Below are positions 1-7,713 of a DNA stretch of 64,000 bases, one piece after another (position 1 is the first letter of the stretch; every line of letters begins with the position of its first letter). Made by a program: the position numbers and the translations under genes. Under the pieces are notes generated by a model. It did no database searches. It was not told the origin of the DNA and saw only the letters and a program-made list of their open reading frames with translations. This DNA comes from Marinoscillum sp. MHG1-6 (GTDB taxonomy: Bacteria > Bacteroidota > Bacteroidia > Cytophagales > Cyclobacteriaceae), in contig NZ_JAMZMI010000004.1 in the NCBI RefSeq assembly GCF_024714475.1, positions 1 to 64,000 of the forward strand, given 5' to 3'.

Positions 1-129
1 CTGAGCAAACTTTCTCCCGTTCAGTATCTGAAATACCAAACTAAGAATGAAAACTACCAGAATGAATTTTGTAAATATTTAGAGAATTAGTCTATTTGAT
101 CCCAGTCCTAATAATGGGGAGGTTACAGA

Positions 130-194
130 TCTACGCGACCCGATCTGCGCGACCCGATCAAAGAGATCTTTCGCTGTGCTCCAGGATGACGCCT
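130..194. repeat. Dispersed intergenic repeat, copy 1 (two 14-bp units plus tail)
   Basis: Two units of a 14-bp motif (TCTACGCGACCCGA, then TCTGCGCGACCCGA) at 130-157 are followed by a 37-bp tail, 158-194, that recurs nearly unchanged at 3959-3995 behind five units of the same motif. Shared unit and tail mean the two loci are copies of one element differing in unit number. Positions 1-129 hold nothing recognisable. Confidence 0.85.
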
Positions 195-259
195 ATTGTT
201 ATTCGGGAATGACGCCATTTGTGAGTCGGGATGACGTTCTAGGATTGATTCAGGAGTCG

Positions 260-1126
260 TCAAACCTTCTCCCTCAATCCCATAATGAACGCCGCGATCT
301 GCTGATCAGTGGCGAAGAGCACGCCTCCATGGTTCATGAAGGTGGTTTCAGGATTGTTGAGGTGTAGCCTGTTTCCATTTGAATCAGTTACATGCAGTCC
401 CAGTTCTTCAAAGAACAACCCGGTAGCAGCGTAGTCCCAAATACTGCCACAGCCTTTGCGTGGCTTTGGAAACTTGAAATAGCACCCACTACCGGACGAC
501 ATCACGCTAATGGCATTTCGAACGCCTCCCAAACTGGAATGATACTCAACTGCTCTGTCTAACTGATCAAAGTGTGCCTTCACCTTGTCATAGTAAGGCT
601 CAGATAAAAAGCTACTATCCATGTAGAAATGAAGCGTTTCACCAGGTGAAGATTCACGGATGAAAGGGTCGTCATTCACCATGACTCCCCCTCCTTTTAT
701 GGCTGTATAGCACCTCTCCAGGTCGGGAATATAGACTACTCCAATGACGGGATCTCCTGCCCGGGAAATCAAAGCGATGGACACGGCATAACCGGTTCGG
801 TGTTCGGTAAATGGCAGTGTGCCATCCATGGGATCGATGCACCAGAAATGACTCTTTTCTAGCCTTGATCCATCATCCACCAACTCTTCTGTGAGTAATC
901 CCAGATCATAGGTTTGCATGGAATTTTGCAGCCCATCGAGAATGATTTCCTGGGCCTTGAGATCTACCTCTGTGACCACCTGAGAAGCCAGTGAGTCGCC
1001 ACCTACTTTGCTTTGCTTGATGTATTGTTCGTCAAATTGGGATTGGATGTATTGGCCTGCGGTAATGGCTGCGTGTTTTGCTTCTTGCTTTAGTTTATGT
1101 AGGGTGTCGTTATTGAGTTTTGTCAT
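260..1126 (-). CDS. Inositol monophosphatase family phosphatase (CysQ/IMPase-like)
   Basis: Cytoplasmic Mg-dependent phosphatase of the inositol monophosphatase / bisphosphate nucleotidase superfamily, 288 residues, full length for the family. The metal-binding signature is visible: E80-E81 (LLTEE), the DPMDGT motif at 98-103, and the second signature W230-D231 (SIWDYAA). An upstream TEVDLKAQE segment at 52-60 corresponds to the conserved D-x-x-x-E region. The substrate cannot be told from sequence: inositol phosphate, 3'-phosphoadenosine phosphate or a sugar phosphate are all possible. The ATG at 1126 is the only sensible start. The gene stands alone between two repeat-bearing regions, and no sulfate-assimilation genes lie nearby to support a CysQ role. 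Confidence 0.85.
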   Translation of the reverse strand: MTKLNNDTLHKLKQEAKHAAITAGQYIQSQFDEQYIKQSKVGGDSLASQVVTEVDLKAQEIILDGLQNSMQTYDLGLLTEELVDDGSRLEKSHFWCIDPMDGTLPFTEHRTGYAVSIALISRAGDPVIGVVYIPDLERCYTAIKGGGVMVNDDPFIRESSPGETLHFYMDSSFLSEPYYDKVKAHFDQLDRAVEYHSSLGGVRNAISVMSSGSGCYFKFPKPRKGCGSIWDYAATGLFFEELGLHVTDSNGNRLHLNNPETTFMNHGGVLFATDQQIAAFIMGLREKV

Positions 1127-1140
1127 TAGGAATGATTTAT

Positions 1141-1327
1141 ATCCTCAAGCCGGGTGGGCTCATACTTTCTGCCTTGATGCAGAAAGTATGCAAAGAAATC
1201 AAGACTGGAATGCTTTTGCTGAATTTTCCTGGTGTTTCTTCAATGGCCATCAACTCGCTTCGCTCAGACAGTATGGCCAATCTGAATGATTCAAGCCATG
1301 AAAATTCTTAACGCAAAAGCCTTCAGG
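1141..1327. repeat. 187-bp perfect direct repeat, copy 1
   Basis: Identical over 187 bp to 1461-1647. It contains a perfect 12-bp inverted repeat, CATACTTTCTGC and GCAGAAAGTATG, around a 6-bp loop at 1161-1190. Short open frames run through it on the plus strand but look like repeat-encoded noise, since the same frame occurs in the second copy without a gene context. I recognise the style (hairpin followed by a CAAAGAAATCAAG-like tract) as a dispersed intergenic element of Bacteroidota; that attribution is from memory. Confidence 0.9.
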
Positions 1328-1460
1328 TCAACATAGTAGCTCGCACATCGGATTCAATATTAAGTTTCAAAACCAGAATTTCTTGTCCAAATCCATCCAT
1401 GGCCACTTTGCAAATCACAAAGCCCTTAGATTTACTCAGTCTTTCATTTGTTTAGTATAA

Positions 1461-1647
1461 ATCCTCAAGCCGGGTGGGCTCATACTTTCTGCCTTGATGC
1501 AGAAAGTATGCAAAGAAATCAAGACTGGAATGCTTTTGCTGAATTTTCCTGGTGTTTCTTCAATGGCCATCAACTCGCTTCGCTCAGACAGTATGGCCAA
1601 TCTGAATGATTCAAGCCATGAAAATTCTTAACGCAAAAGCCTTCAGG
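1461..1647. repeat. 187-bp perfect direct repeat, copy 2
   Basis: Second identical copy, 320 bp downstream of the first in the same orientation, with its hairpin at 1481-1510. The 133 bp between copies (1328-1460) and the stretch 1648-1761 hold nothing recognisable. Perfect identity points to recent duplication or gene conversion. Confidence 0.9.
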
Positions 1648-1761
1648 CCACTAATAAAATAAATTTCTTACAATGATTTTAACTGCCTATTCAATCTCAA
1701 AACTACATTCAAATGGTAGTGCGGGGGGCATTCAAGGCCGATCGAAAACCGATACATTTTC

Positions 1762-2739
1762 TCATTTTTTACGTTCTTTCAATTCATCAAGGACCCGCTG
1801 GGTGAGTTGTTCACTATACCCATGCATCTTCCAGTGTCCAGGGCCCCAACCATCCAGAAACCGATAAAAATCTGCCCAGGCATAGGCATAAAGCTCAGCC
1901 CATTCTTTCTTAACTTCCTGAAAGACAGCATCATTATTTAAGGCTTGTTGAAGTGTCTTAAAGTAATGCTTTAATAGCTCTTCTTCATGCTTTCCACACT
2001 CCTCATCGTCCAAGCAGCTACTGATAAAATAGGCCACATCCTTTATTCCACAACCCCTACCGACGTATTGAAAATCCACCGCTGCGACTTCACCTGATGA
2101 CTTAAAACAGAAGTTGGCGAGCTTGGCATCTCCATGAACCAGAGTCTGAAACCGGGCACTATTGAGTTGGCCATCAATGGCCTTAGCTGCCTTTTTTAAC
2201 TTATTATTTGTCATACGATTCCATTCATCCGGACGGGTATCCAGGTGCCAATAGGTTCCGATGGGCCATAACCCTTCACCCTCTGTCTGCATAAATTGGG
2301 CATGAAATTGAGCCAGCCAGCTCAGGCAGGCCTTCACCTGATTGAGGGAAACACCCCCATGCTGTAGCCTGATCCGATATCCACTGGCATCCAGGTCTTC
2401 CATGATCAGCAGGATTTCGGAATCCAGTTCTACCGATTTCAGGATATTGGGCACCCGACAATGCTTATTGGTTTGTTTCGCGAGCGTTTCGTACCAATGC
2501 TGTTCCACCTGGTATGACTTGCGTTTTCGTTCGTCTGAAATAGTCGTATTCCAGCCTCGTGGGTGATGGCTTTTGTTCGGCCCTTGAATATGCTTGACAA
2601 TCACACTGGGGTACTTCCCACCTTTCAGGTGACACCTTTTGATTTGGCCATAGCCACTCCACAACGACTGAACGACCTCTGTAGCCGTGATGGCAGAAGC
2701 CTGAGTTATGGCGAGTACCTGTTCTGTCAAATTGATCAT
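1762..2739 (-). CDS. APH/EcKinase-fold small-molecule kinase
   Basis: A 325-residue phosphotransferase of the aminoglycoside/choline kinase fold, closest in style to the EcKinase/DUF1679 group. The Brenner-type catalytic loop HGDAKLANF is at 202-210 (D204 base, N209), the Mg-binding VDF aspartate is at 222 and the hinge-like LIMEDLD at 111-117. K49 in VIVKH is the candidate ATP-binding lysine. It is expected to be cytosolic and to phosphorylate a hydroxyl on a small metabolite, but the substrate is unknown. The ATG at 2739 is used. It is followed by repeats rather than a partner gene, so context gives no hint. Antibiotic resistance is not implied by the fold. Confidence 0.75.
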   Translation of the reverse strand: MINLTEQVLAITQASAITATEVVQSLWSGYGQIKRCHLKGGKYPSVIVKHIQGPNKSHHPRGWNTTISDERKRKSYQVEQHWYETLAKQTNKHCRVPNILKSVELDSEILLIMEDLDASGYRIRLQHGGVSLNQVKACLSWLAQFHAQFMQTEGEGLWPIGTYWHLDTRPDEWNRMTNNKLKKAAKAIDGQLNSARFQTLVHGDAKLANFCFKSSGEVAAVDFQYVGRGCGIKDVAYFISSCLDDEECGKHEEELLKHYFKTLQQALNNDAVFQEVKKEWAELYAYAWADFYRFLDGWGPGHWKMHGYSEQLTQRVLDELKERKK

Positions 2740-2798
2740 GAGGGGCCAAAAGTATAGGATTATGGTGCAATTATGTACGAGAGCCCGATAATCAAAAA

Positions 2799-2820
2799 AA
2801 TCCCCAGAAACCTGGGGATT
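2799..2820 (-). terminator. Rho-independent terminator
   Basis: Perfect 9-bp stem (AATCCCCAG / CTGGGGATT) with a 4-nt loop. Read on the minus strand it is followed by seven T residues, and it lies 28 bp after the stop of the small gene ending at 2848. It separates the two-gene orphan unit from the kinase gene. Confidence 0.85.
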
Positions 2821-2847
2821 TTGCCATGATAGTTTAATGGTTAGTCA

Positions 2848-3195
2848 TCAAACGAAGGCGGCCAGGGCCTCTCCCGCTTCTACAATTTCTGTCATAAGCT
2901 CAACACCCTCTGTTGCCTCATAAACCAATGAACCCTCGAAGTATAATTCGGTGGTCGTACCAAATAGTTGCTCGGCAACCGCAGCTTCTTCACCTTCCGG
3001 AACGGACTCCTCGGCGAAGACATTTCTCATTTCGCCAATTACCTGCTCACTTCCCTCGGTCATGGCGTTTTGTAGTTGACGAACTCGTACAATCTGGGCT
3101 TCGGCATTCGCTCCAGCAAATCTGTATGTTTTTGTGCTGTTAGAAAGGAATGCATACCAATTTCCGTAGCTGTATTTAATAAGTAGATTAGGCAT
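2848..3195 (-). CDS. Small orphan protein, second gene of an overlapping pair
   Basis: I do not recognise this 115-residue protein. It has no signal peptide or membrane segment. The first 30 residues are rich in Tyr/Trp/Phe (KYSYGNWYAFLSNSTKTY), and the C-terminal half is strongly acidic with a helical look. The ATG at 3195 lies inside the last codons of the upstream gene, giving an 8-bp overlap (3188-3195), so the two are almost certainly translationally coupled and may form a complex. A clear terminator follows at 2799-2820. The natural amino-acid composition and the coupling support a real gene; no function can be assigned. Confidence 0.65.
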   Translation of the reverse strand: MPNLLIKYSYGNWYAFLSNSTKTYRFAGANAEAQIVRVRQLQNAMTEGSEQVIGEMRNVFAEESVPEGEEAAVAEQLFGTTTELYFEGSLVYEATEGVELMTEIVEAGEALAAFV

Positions 3196-3652
3196 TTTTT
3201 AAGTCGTCAATTTGAACTTGAATTTGTAGCGTCATGTGGGTGGATGTTGGCGTTGCAACAACCTTGATTGAAATCCCACTCCAGTTATATGGCGATGCCG
3301 GGTCACTGCCTGACTCCTTCCATGATGGAGCAGTACCAGGTGCCTTATTGTCGCTCATCACATACCATTCAGGTCTTGGCCCAATGCCAAACATTTGAAA
3401 GTTAGCATGAACCTTGACACCGAACCTTTGTCCTGAGGGTGTCCGCCAGCAACAAGACAATTCTAAAGGTCCCTGATCCAATTCTGATAAGATTTGATCT
3501 GTTGAAATGCTCGTTTGACCACTCATTGCGTTGAGTGTAGTAGATGGCGACGTTGTGAGACCAGAGAAACCGGTTTCCATTACATAGCTCCAGTAGTCTC
3601 GATACAACTCGATTCCGGAGTAGTTAGTGAATGTGATAGAAAGTGTTGACAT
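3188..3652 (-). CDS. Orphan beta-rich protein, first gene of an overlapping pair
   Basis: A protein of 154 residues from the ATG at 3652; the frame stays open upstream to a TTG at 3703, but the extension looks untranslated. No signal peptide or transmembrane helix. Alternating hydrophobic patterns, for example near the start (LSITFTNYSG) and at the end (HMTLQIQVQIDDL), suggest an all-beta fold of the sort seen in lectins or small pore-forming proteins, but I cannot name a family. The centre contains a CCW motif and many Pro/Gly/Ser. It overlaps the downstream orphan by 8 bp. Repeats flank the pair on both sides, which is compatible with an acquired two-gene cassette. Confidence 0.65.
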   Translation of the reverse strand: MSTLSITFTNYSGIELYRDYWSYVMETGFSGLTTSPSTTLNAMSGQTSISTDQILSELDQGPLELSCCWRTPSGQRFGVKVHANFQMFGIGPRPEWYVMSDNKAPGTAPSWKESGSDPASPYNWSGISIKVVATPTSTHMTLQIQVQIDDLKNA

Positions 3653-3815
3653 GATATGTTTTTTGATTTCATGGAATTTCCACATATAACGGAGGAGAAA
3701 CAATACCCACTTTGCGGTATTTTACGAACAACTGAAGGATAATTGCAAGAGAAAATAGCACCTTATTGAGATTGGGGTTGGTCTAATGCGATTGATCCGT
3801 TATGTTATGTAGCAG

Positions 3816-3836
3816 ATTCCCGGTCAAGCCGGGAAT
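3816..3836. repeat. Short inverted repeat ATTCCCGG-N5-CCGGGAAT
   Basis: Perfect 8-bp stem with loop TCAAG. The same core recurs at 12498-12518 in another intergenic region, so this is a small dispersed element. It lies in the 412-bp gene-free stretch 3653-4064; apart from this hairpin and the array at 3889-3995 I see nothing else there. Confidence 0.8.
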
Positions 3837-3888
3837 GACGTTGGGGAGGGTTGATTGGGGATTGGCGTAGGGGGATTTGGGCAAGGCG

Positions 3889-3995
3889 TCTACGTGACCC
3901 GGTCTACGCGACCCGATCTACGCGACCCGGTCTACGCGACCCGGTCTACGCGACCCGATCAAAGAGATCCTTGGCTGTGCTCCAGGATGACGCCT
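3889..3995. repeat. Dispersed intergenic repeat, copy 2 (five 14-bp units plus tail)
   Basis: Five tandem 14-bp units (TCTACGCGACCCGA/G, the first with one substitution) occupy 3889-3958, followed by a 37-bp tail at 3959-3995 matching 158-194. The other copy has only two units. The unit boundaries are exact, so the array could change length by slippage. Confidence 0.9.
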
Positions 3996-4064
3996 GCTGT
4001 GATCAGGTCTGGAATGCCGTACTGAGATGGTTTGGTCCCCAATCCGATATTCCAGTATTTCGTC

Positions 4065-5861
4065 CTAAAGCGCAGAGAGCTTCAGGATGTCAGCACGTCT
4101 CATAAACACGGTATACCTACCTGCCAGGATCAAAATGGATCGTTCCTTCGTGGAAGGGATCTCTACATTGGTATCCACTTGTGAAGCCAGCTCGTACAAC
4201 AGCAGCAACAGGGCCTTGTCGTTTGTTTCAGAAAACCGTGAAAAATCAGAGGTTTTCAACAGGTCCATTTGATGATGACTTCCCGGATAGCTGTCAAGCA
4301 CGAGGTTGTAATCTTTGATCCGCTGCATCAGCATCAGCTCAAACTTGTCGAAGAATTTATCCCACCGCTTTTTCTTTTGCTTTTTAGTCATTCTGATCCC
4401 TGCATCTTCTCGTAGAGAATCAAGAATTTGAAAGGATTTCAGAGTGGCATCGCTATACACGCCCTGGGTCTTCAACGAATCCATGCTTTTGTTTAAGCGT
4501 TCCAGTTCATCTTCATAGCGACCTTTCAACCACTTGTTGTTGATCGTTTTTATCTGGGTGGTGATGGCTTTTACTTCATCCGCTAATGAATCAGCCGAAT
4601 CCTTTGTACGTTGCGCTACTTCCCGCAAATCTGTAATTCCAATTTTTAGGTAGTTCTTTTTCTCAGGCGTGTTAGGGATATTGGCCGCCTGCATTTCATT
4701 TTCGATATCTGTTTCAAACGTAGCGTACTTGGATTGCAAGGTGAACATCAATGAATGCTTTAACAGGTCAACCTGACTCAGTTTGTTAGGAGCGAAACGT
4801 TCCACCAACCCCTCTCCCGAGCAGTCTATGATCAAGGCTCGCTTGTTTTCATTTTGTACTGTCTGATCGTTCTTAAGCAACTCGATTAACGTGGTGAAAC
4901 CGAGGTTATCGACGACACCTCCATCAATAATCCGGATGTAATAATCACTATCATCCCCTGGGTAGTGCTCATGGTTCACCTTTAGTTTTACCTGTGGTAC
5001 CAGCCCCGGGAAACCCGAACTCGCAGCAATGGCATACTTTAGGGGCAGCGAGTACCCGTCGTTGAATGGGTCGCCACTTAGGTTTTGCCTGGGCATTTCG
5101 GAAGACTCGACATTAAGCCCGCTGATGATATGCGGCATGAAAGGAATCCGTTCGGAATTATTGTAGATGGTACCATTAGCCACAAACATGGGCATGGTGG
5201 CCTCCTTCCCTTCCTGAGCAAAGAAATCATTCAGATGTAATGAACCAATGGTGTTGTTGTTTAAATCCTTGTTGCCCTTTTGCAATATTTGTCGGTCAAC
5301 CATGTCGGGGAAGCTCGGACGTTTCTTGTCTTTTTCATAGCGCTTGTATTTAAACAGCAGGTTCCCAACCTTGGCATTATAAGGAATATTTGATTTGTAT
5401 ACTGTGTTTTGCGAGAGCCAGAAATCACGCAAGCTCTGACCAGGCACAATCAAGCCGTTTTTTCGTGCTCCCAGGTAATATCCCGCTGCAAACCCGCCCC
5501 CGGAAACGGTAGAAAAGTAATCGACATCATTCAGGAAATTTCTTCGGGTGGCCGAATTGCGGGCCTTCACTATTGGACCCTGTTCCAGGGCAAGGTCATT
5601 GAGGCCCATGAGCACTCCCAGTCCATAATATTCTGCCCGTGAACCACCACCGGAGATGGTCAGGCCAAGGGCCAGGCTGGAGTCCTGGTATACCGCGCTC
5701 TGTCTTTTTTGAACATCGGCATACTTATCCAGAGATACCGATGGTATGGGACTATCCTTGATCTCTGCATTGACCACAATGGCGGTTTTACAACTCATTG
5801 CGACAAGGATCGTCATTGAGATCCATAGTAGGTAAACGGTATAGTTTATACTATTTTTCAT
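4065..5861 (-). CDS. Patatin-like phospholipase domain protein, exported
   Basis: A 598-residue serine acyl hydrolase. The N-terminus is a hydrophobic export signal ending at a cysteine (C24); the lipobox is imperfect (AMSC), so lipidation is only possible. The patatin domain begins near residue 65: oxyanion loop GGGSR at 71-75, nucleophile serine S120 in STVSGGG, and the catalytic aspartate D312 in DGGVVDNLG. The 280 residues after the active site are largely helical and charged and include a segment of likely coiled coil (about 410-500). It probably cleaves phospholipid or other acyl esters in the envelope. No partner gene is adjacent; it is flanked by a repeat array and a 264-bp gap in which I see nothing. 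Confidence 0.85.
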   Translation of the reverse strand: MKNSINYTVYLLWISMTILVAMSCKTAIVVNAEIKDSPIPSVSLDKYADVQKRQSAVYQDSSLALGLTISGGGSRAEYYGLGVLMGLNDLALEQGPIVKARNSATRRNFLNDVDYFSTVSGGGFAAGYYLGARKNGLIVPGQSLRDFWLSQNTVYKSNIPYNAKVGNLLFKYKRYEKDKKRPSFPDMVDRQILQKGNKDLNNNTIGSLHLNDFFAQEGKEATMPMFVANGTIYNNSERIPFMPHIISGLNVESSEMPRQNLSGDPFNDGYSLPLKYAIAASSGFPGLVPQVKLKVNHEHYPGDDSDYYIRIIDGGVVDNLGFTTLIELLKNDQTVQNENKRALIIDCSGEGLVERFAPNKLSQVDLLKHSLMFTLQSKYATFETDIENEMQAANIPNTPEKKNYLKIGITDLREVAQRTKDSADSLADEVKAITTQIKTINNKWLKGRYEDELERLNKSMDSLKTQGVYSDATLKSFQILDSLREDAGIRMTKKQKKKRWDKFFDKFELMLMQRIKDYNLVLDSYPGSHHQMDLLKTSDFSRFSETNDKALLLLLYELASQVDTNVEIPSTKERSILILAGRYTVFMRRADILKLSAL

Positions 5862-6125
5862 TTAAGGTGATTGACTTCGTAAAATCTGCGTCGAAAGTAA
5901 GTGATTTTTTCTGTTGATGTCTTAACCCGTTACAAATAATTTTCAGATGACGACATCAGTTAAGAGGAAATCAATTATAGGTCCGACAAGGTTGATTCGT
6001 TAGGGAATGACATTTAGGGAGTAATAAAGGGAACGCGTGCTGTTGGTGATCTATCTCCTAAACTCTAGGCGTTGTTTGTCTCTTGCAAACGCCTTTCAAT
6101 AAAATAAAAGGCATGGACACTTGAA

Positions 6126-6878
6126 CTACCATAGCCTCCCAATACCAGGAAGTTCGGCTTTCAGATCAAATAGGTCCAATTCTGTATTGAGACCAAGGAT
6201 ATTGATTTCTATCCCTTCTTCATATGCCGCGGTAAGCCCCAATAGGCCATAAAGAGAAAATTGGATACCCGTTCCGCTTGCAGCCGGACCAAAACTATCA
6301 GCAATTGGGCGCCAGTCCTTCCCGATTGCCGTTGCCGGTAAATCCAGTCTGAGTTCCGGAACCTGCAGGCCTAGCCATGCTATGAATGTATTACTATTAG
6401 GGCCGGGCCAAACCGTATAGACATCCTTCCACGGATAATTTTCAATAGCGTCTTCTACTTTTTGAATCACAATGCCGGCGTCATCTCCCCTCAAATCAAT
6501 AATCAGTTGCGGAGGATTCCCTGCCCATGCTCTGTCCGGTACACGAGGCTCATAAATCAATGCCGTACCTCTTCGCTCCAACCTCCACCCAAATATTTGG
6601 GCCACCATGTACTGGCTCGCCCCCTTCTTCTTAAAAGCAATCCATGTATGAACGGCTACGGCTTTTTTGATACCCCTGGTTCGAGCACTATATACCTGCA
6701 CCACCGCATCATGATAATCGGCAGGGTGAGGCGCATACCCATAGCTATCTTCAACCCACTGAGGATCTGACTGGTTTATGGGACCCGGAACTTCTTGGTC
6801 TTGAATGGCACGAAGAGCAGAACCTGATATTGTACATAAGAGAACAAAACAAAAAAAATAGAGAATGGCGCGAAGCAT
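6126..6878 (-). CDS. DUF3750 family protein
   Basis: A protein of 250 residues from the ATG at 6878. The frame is open 42 bp further to a TTG that touches the upstream stop codon, but the ATG start places a good hydrophobic export signal (about residues 1-24) at the very N-terminus. The body matches my recollection of DUF3750: VVQVYSARTRG, AVHTWIAFK, WPGPNSNTFIAWLG and a glycine-rich end. Function unknown. The conserved His in VHTW, and the GPNSNTF segment, look like possible active-site parts, but that is inference. It lies 38 bp downstream of the SPOR protein gene and is probably cotranscribed with it. Confidence 0.75.
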   Translation of the reverse strand: MLRAILYFFCFVLLCTISGSALRAIQDQEVPGPINQSDPQWVEDSYGYAPHPADYHDAVVQVYSARTRGIKKAVAVHTWIAFKKKGASQYMVAQIFGWRLERRGTALIYEPRVPDRAWAGNPPQLIIDLRGDDAGIVIQKVEDAIENYPWKDVYTVWPGPNSNTFIAWLGLQVPELRLDLPATAIGKDWRPIADSFGPAASGTGIQFSLYGLLGLTAAYEEGIEINILGLNTELDLFDLKAELPGIGRLW

Positions 6879-6916
6879 ATTTCTTAATTGTTTTGCCGCA
6901 AGAAAACCTGATGATC

Positions 6917-7558
6917 TCAATACCTCAACACCCAGATGCCTTCACCATAGGAACTAAATGTGCTCGAAGCGTTTTCTGCGTCTTCATTGGTTTCATAATC
7001 TGCTACTGCTACCCGGAAATAGGTGAGCTTATCGGTATTGTGCTCAATGATTTTTACATAGTTACCCTCCTGAGCCAGTTTCTTGGCGTAATCCATCGCC
7101 AGGTCATCATCGATACTGCTGGAAACAATCACGTAGTACCGCCCTGTACGGGAAGAGATGGTTTCAACTATGCCTGCTGCTCGCTTTTCTTCGAGGGCGG
7201 TCTTTTCACTCAGCTTGTCATTGACCAGTGCTAATTGATCCTGTGCATATTTTTTATCCGGCAATATCGCCGACGCCTCGCTGTAAAGAGACTGTGCTGT
7301 TTCCCAATCCTCCTGCTCAAATGCTGCATCGGCATCTGCTATAAGTTCTTCGTATTTTGCATTATTCTGTTCGGCCAGCTCCTTGGCTTTTTTCTCTTCC
7401 TCTTCCTTGGCGATTTGCTGGTAGCGTGCTATTTCTTTTGCTTCCTGCGCTGGCTTGTATACAAACCAATAATACCCGCCGGCTCCCCCGCCCAGTACCA
7501 ATACCACGATAAGAATGATGCCTATTATTTTGCCTACGTTGATAGAATCTTCGCTCAT
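6917..7558 (-). CDS. Membrane-anchored protein with C-terminal SPOR-like domain
   Basis: A 213-residue protein. A single transmembrane helix spans about residues 9-31, followed by a Lys/Glu-rich coiled coil (about 38-75), a short TPR-like helical pair (about 70-110), and a C-terminal domain of about 75 residues with the pattern of SPOR (starting GRYYVIVSSS, then an alpha helix and beta strands ending in WVLRY). SPOR domains bind denuded peptidoglycan at division sites, so a periplasmic role anchored in the inner membrane is likely. It is probably the first gene of a two-gene unit with the DUF3750 gene. Confidence 0.75.
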   Translation of the reverse strand: MSEDSINVGKIIGIILIVVLVLGGGAGGYYWFVYKPAQEAKEIARYQQIAKEEEEKKAKELAEQNNAKYEELIADADAAFEQEDWETAQSLYSEASAILPDKKYAQDQLALVNDKLSEKTALEEKRAAGIVETISSRTGRYYVIVSSSIDDDLAMDYAKKLAQEGNYVKIIEHNTDKLTYFRVAVADYETNEDAENASSTFSSYGEGIWVLRY

Positions 7559-7713
7559 TGGATTAGTTCGTTTTTAGTTTTATTAAAAAGAAAAGAGTCT
7601 TTCAACATCATAAAGATGTACTCCTAAATCCACTAACCGTAATATAGTAGTTTCCGTACAAACTTGGCCCTTCAGCGCTTATTGATCAGCTTTCGGGTAT
7701 TGTGTATTCGGGA

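Noticed and set aside
176-367. Plus-strand open frame of 63 codons at the left edge
   Set aside because: It begins in the dispersed repeat and lies mostly opposite the phosphatase gene, with no family resemblance.
1008-1311. Plus-strand open frames through the 187-bp repeat
   Set aside because: They are read out of the repeat and the opposite end of the phosphatase gene; the same frame exists in the second copy without any gene-like context.
1762-2739. Reading the APH-fold kinase as an antibiotic-resistance gene
   Set aside because: The fold is shared by many metabolite kinases and the nearest style is EcKinase; no resistance-specific motif or mobile context.
3889-3958. CRISPR array
   Set aside because: Units are contiguous 14-mers without spacers and no cas genes are nearby.
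3851-4105. Plus-strand open frame across the 14-bp tandem array
   Set aside because: The amino acids are a by-product of the 14-bp units; no start signal and it enters the patatin gene on the other strand.
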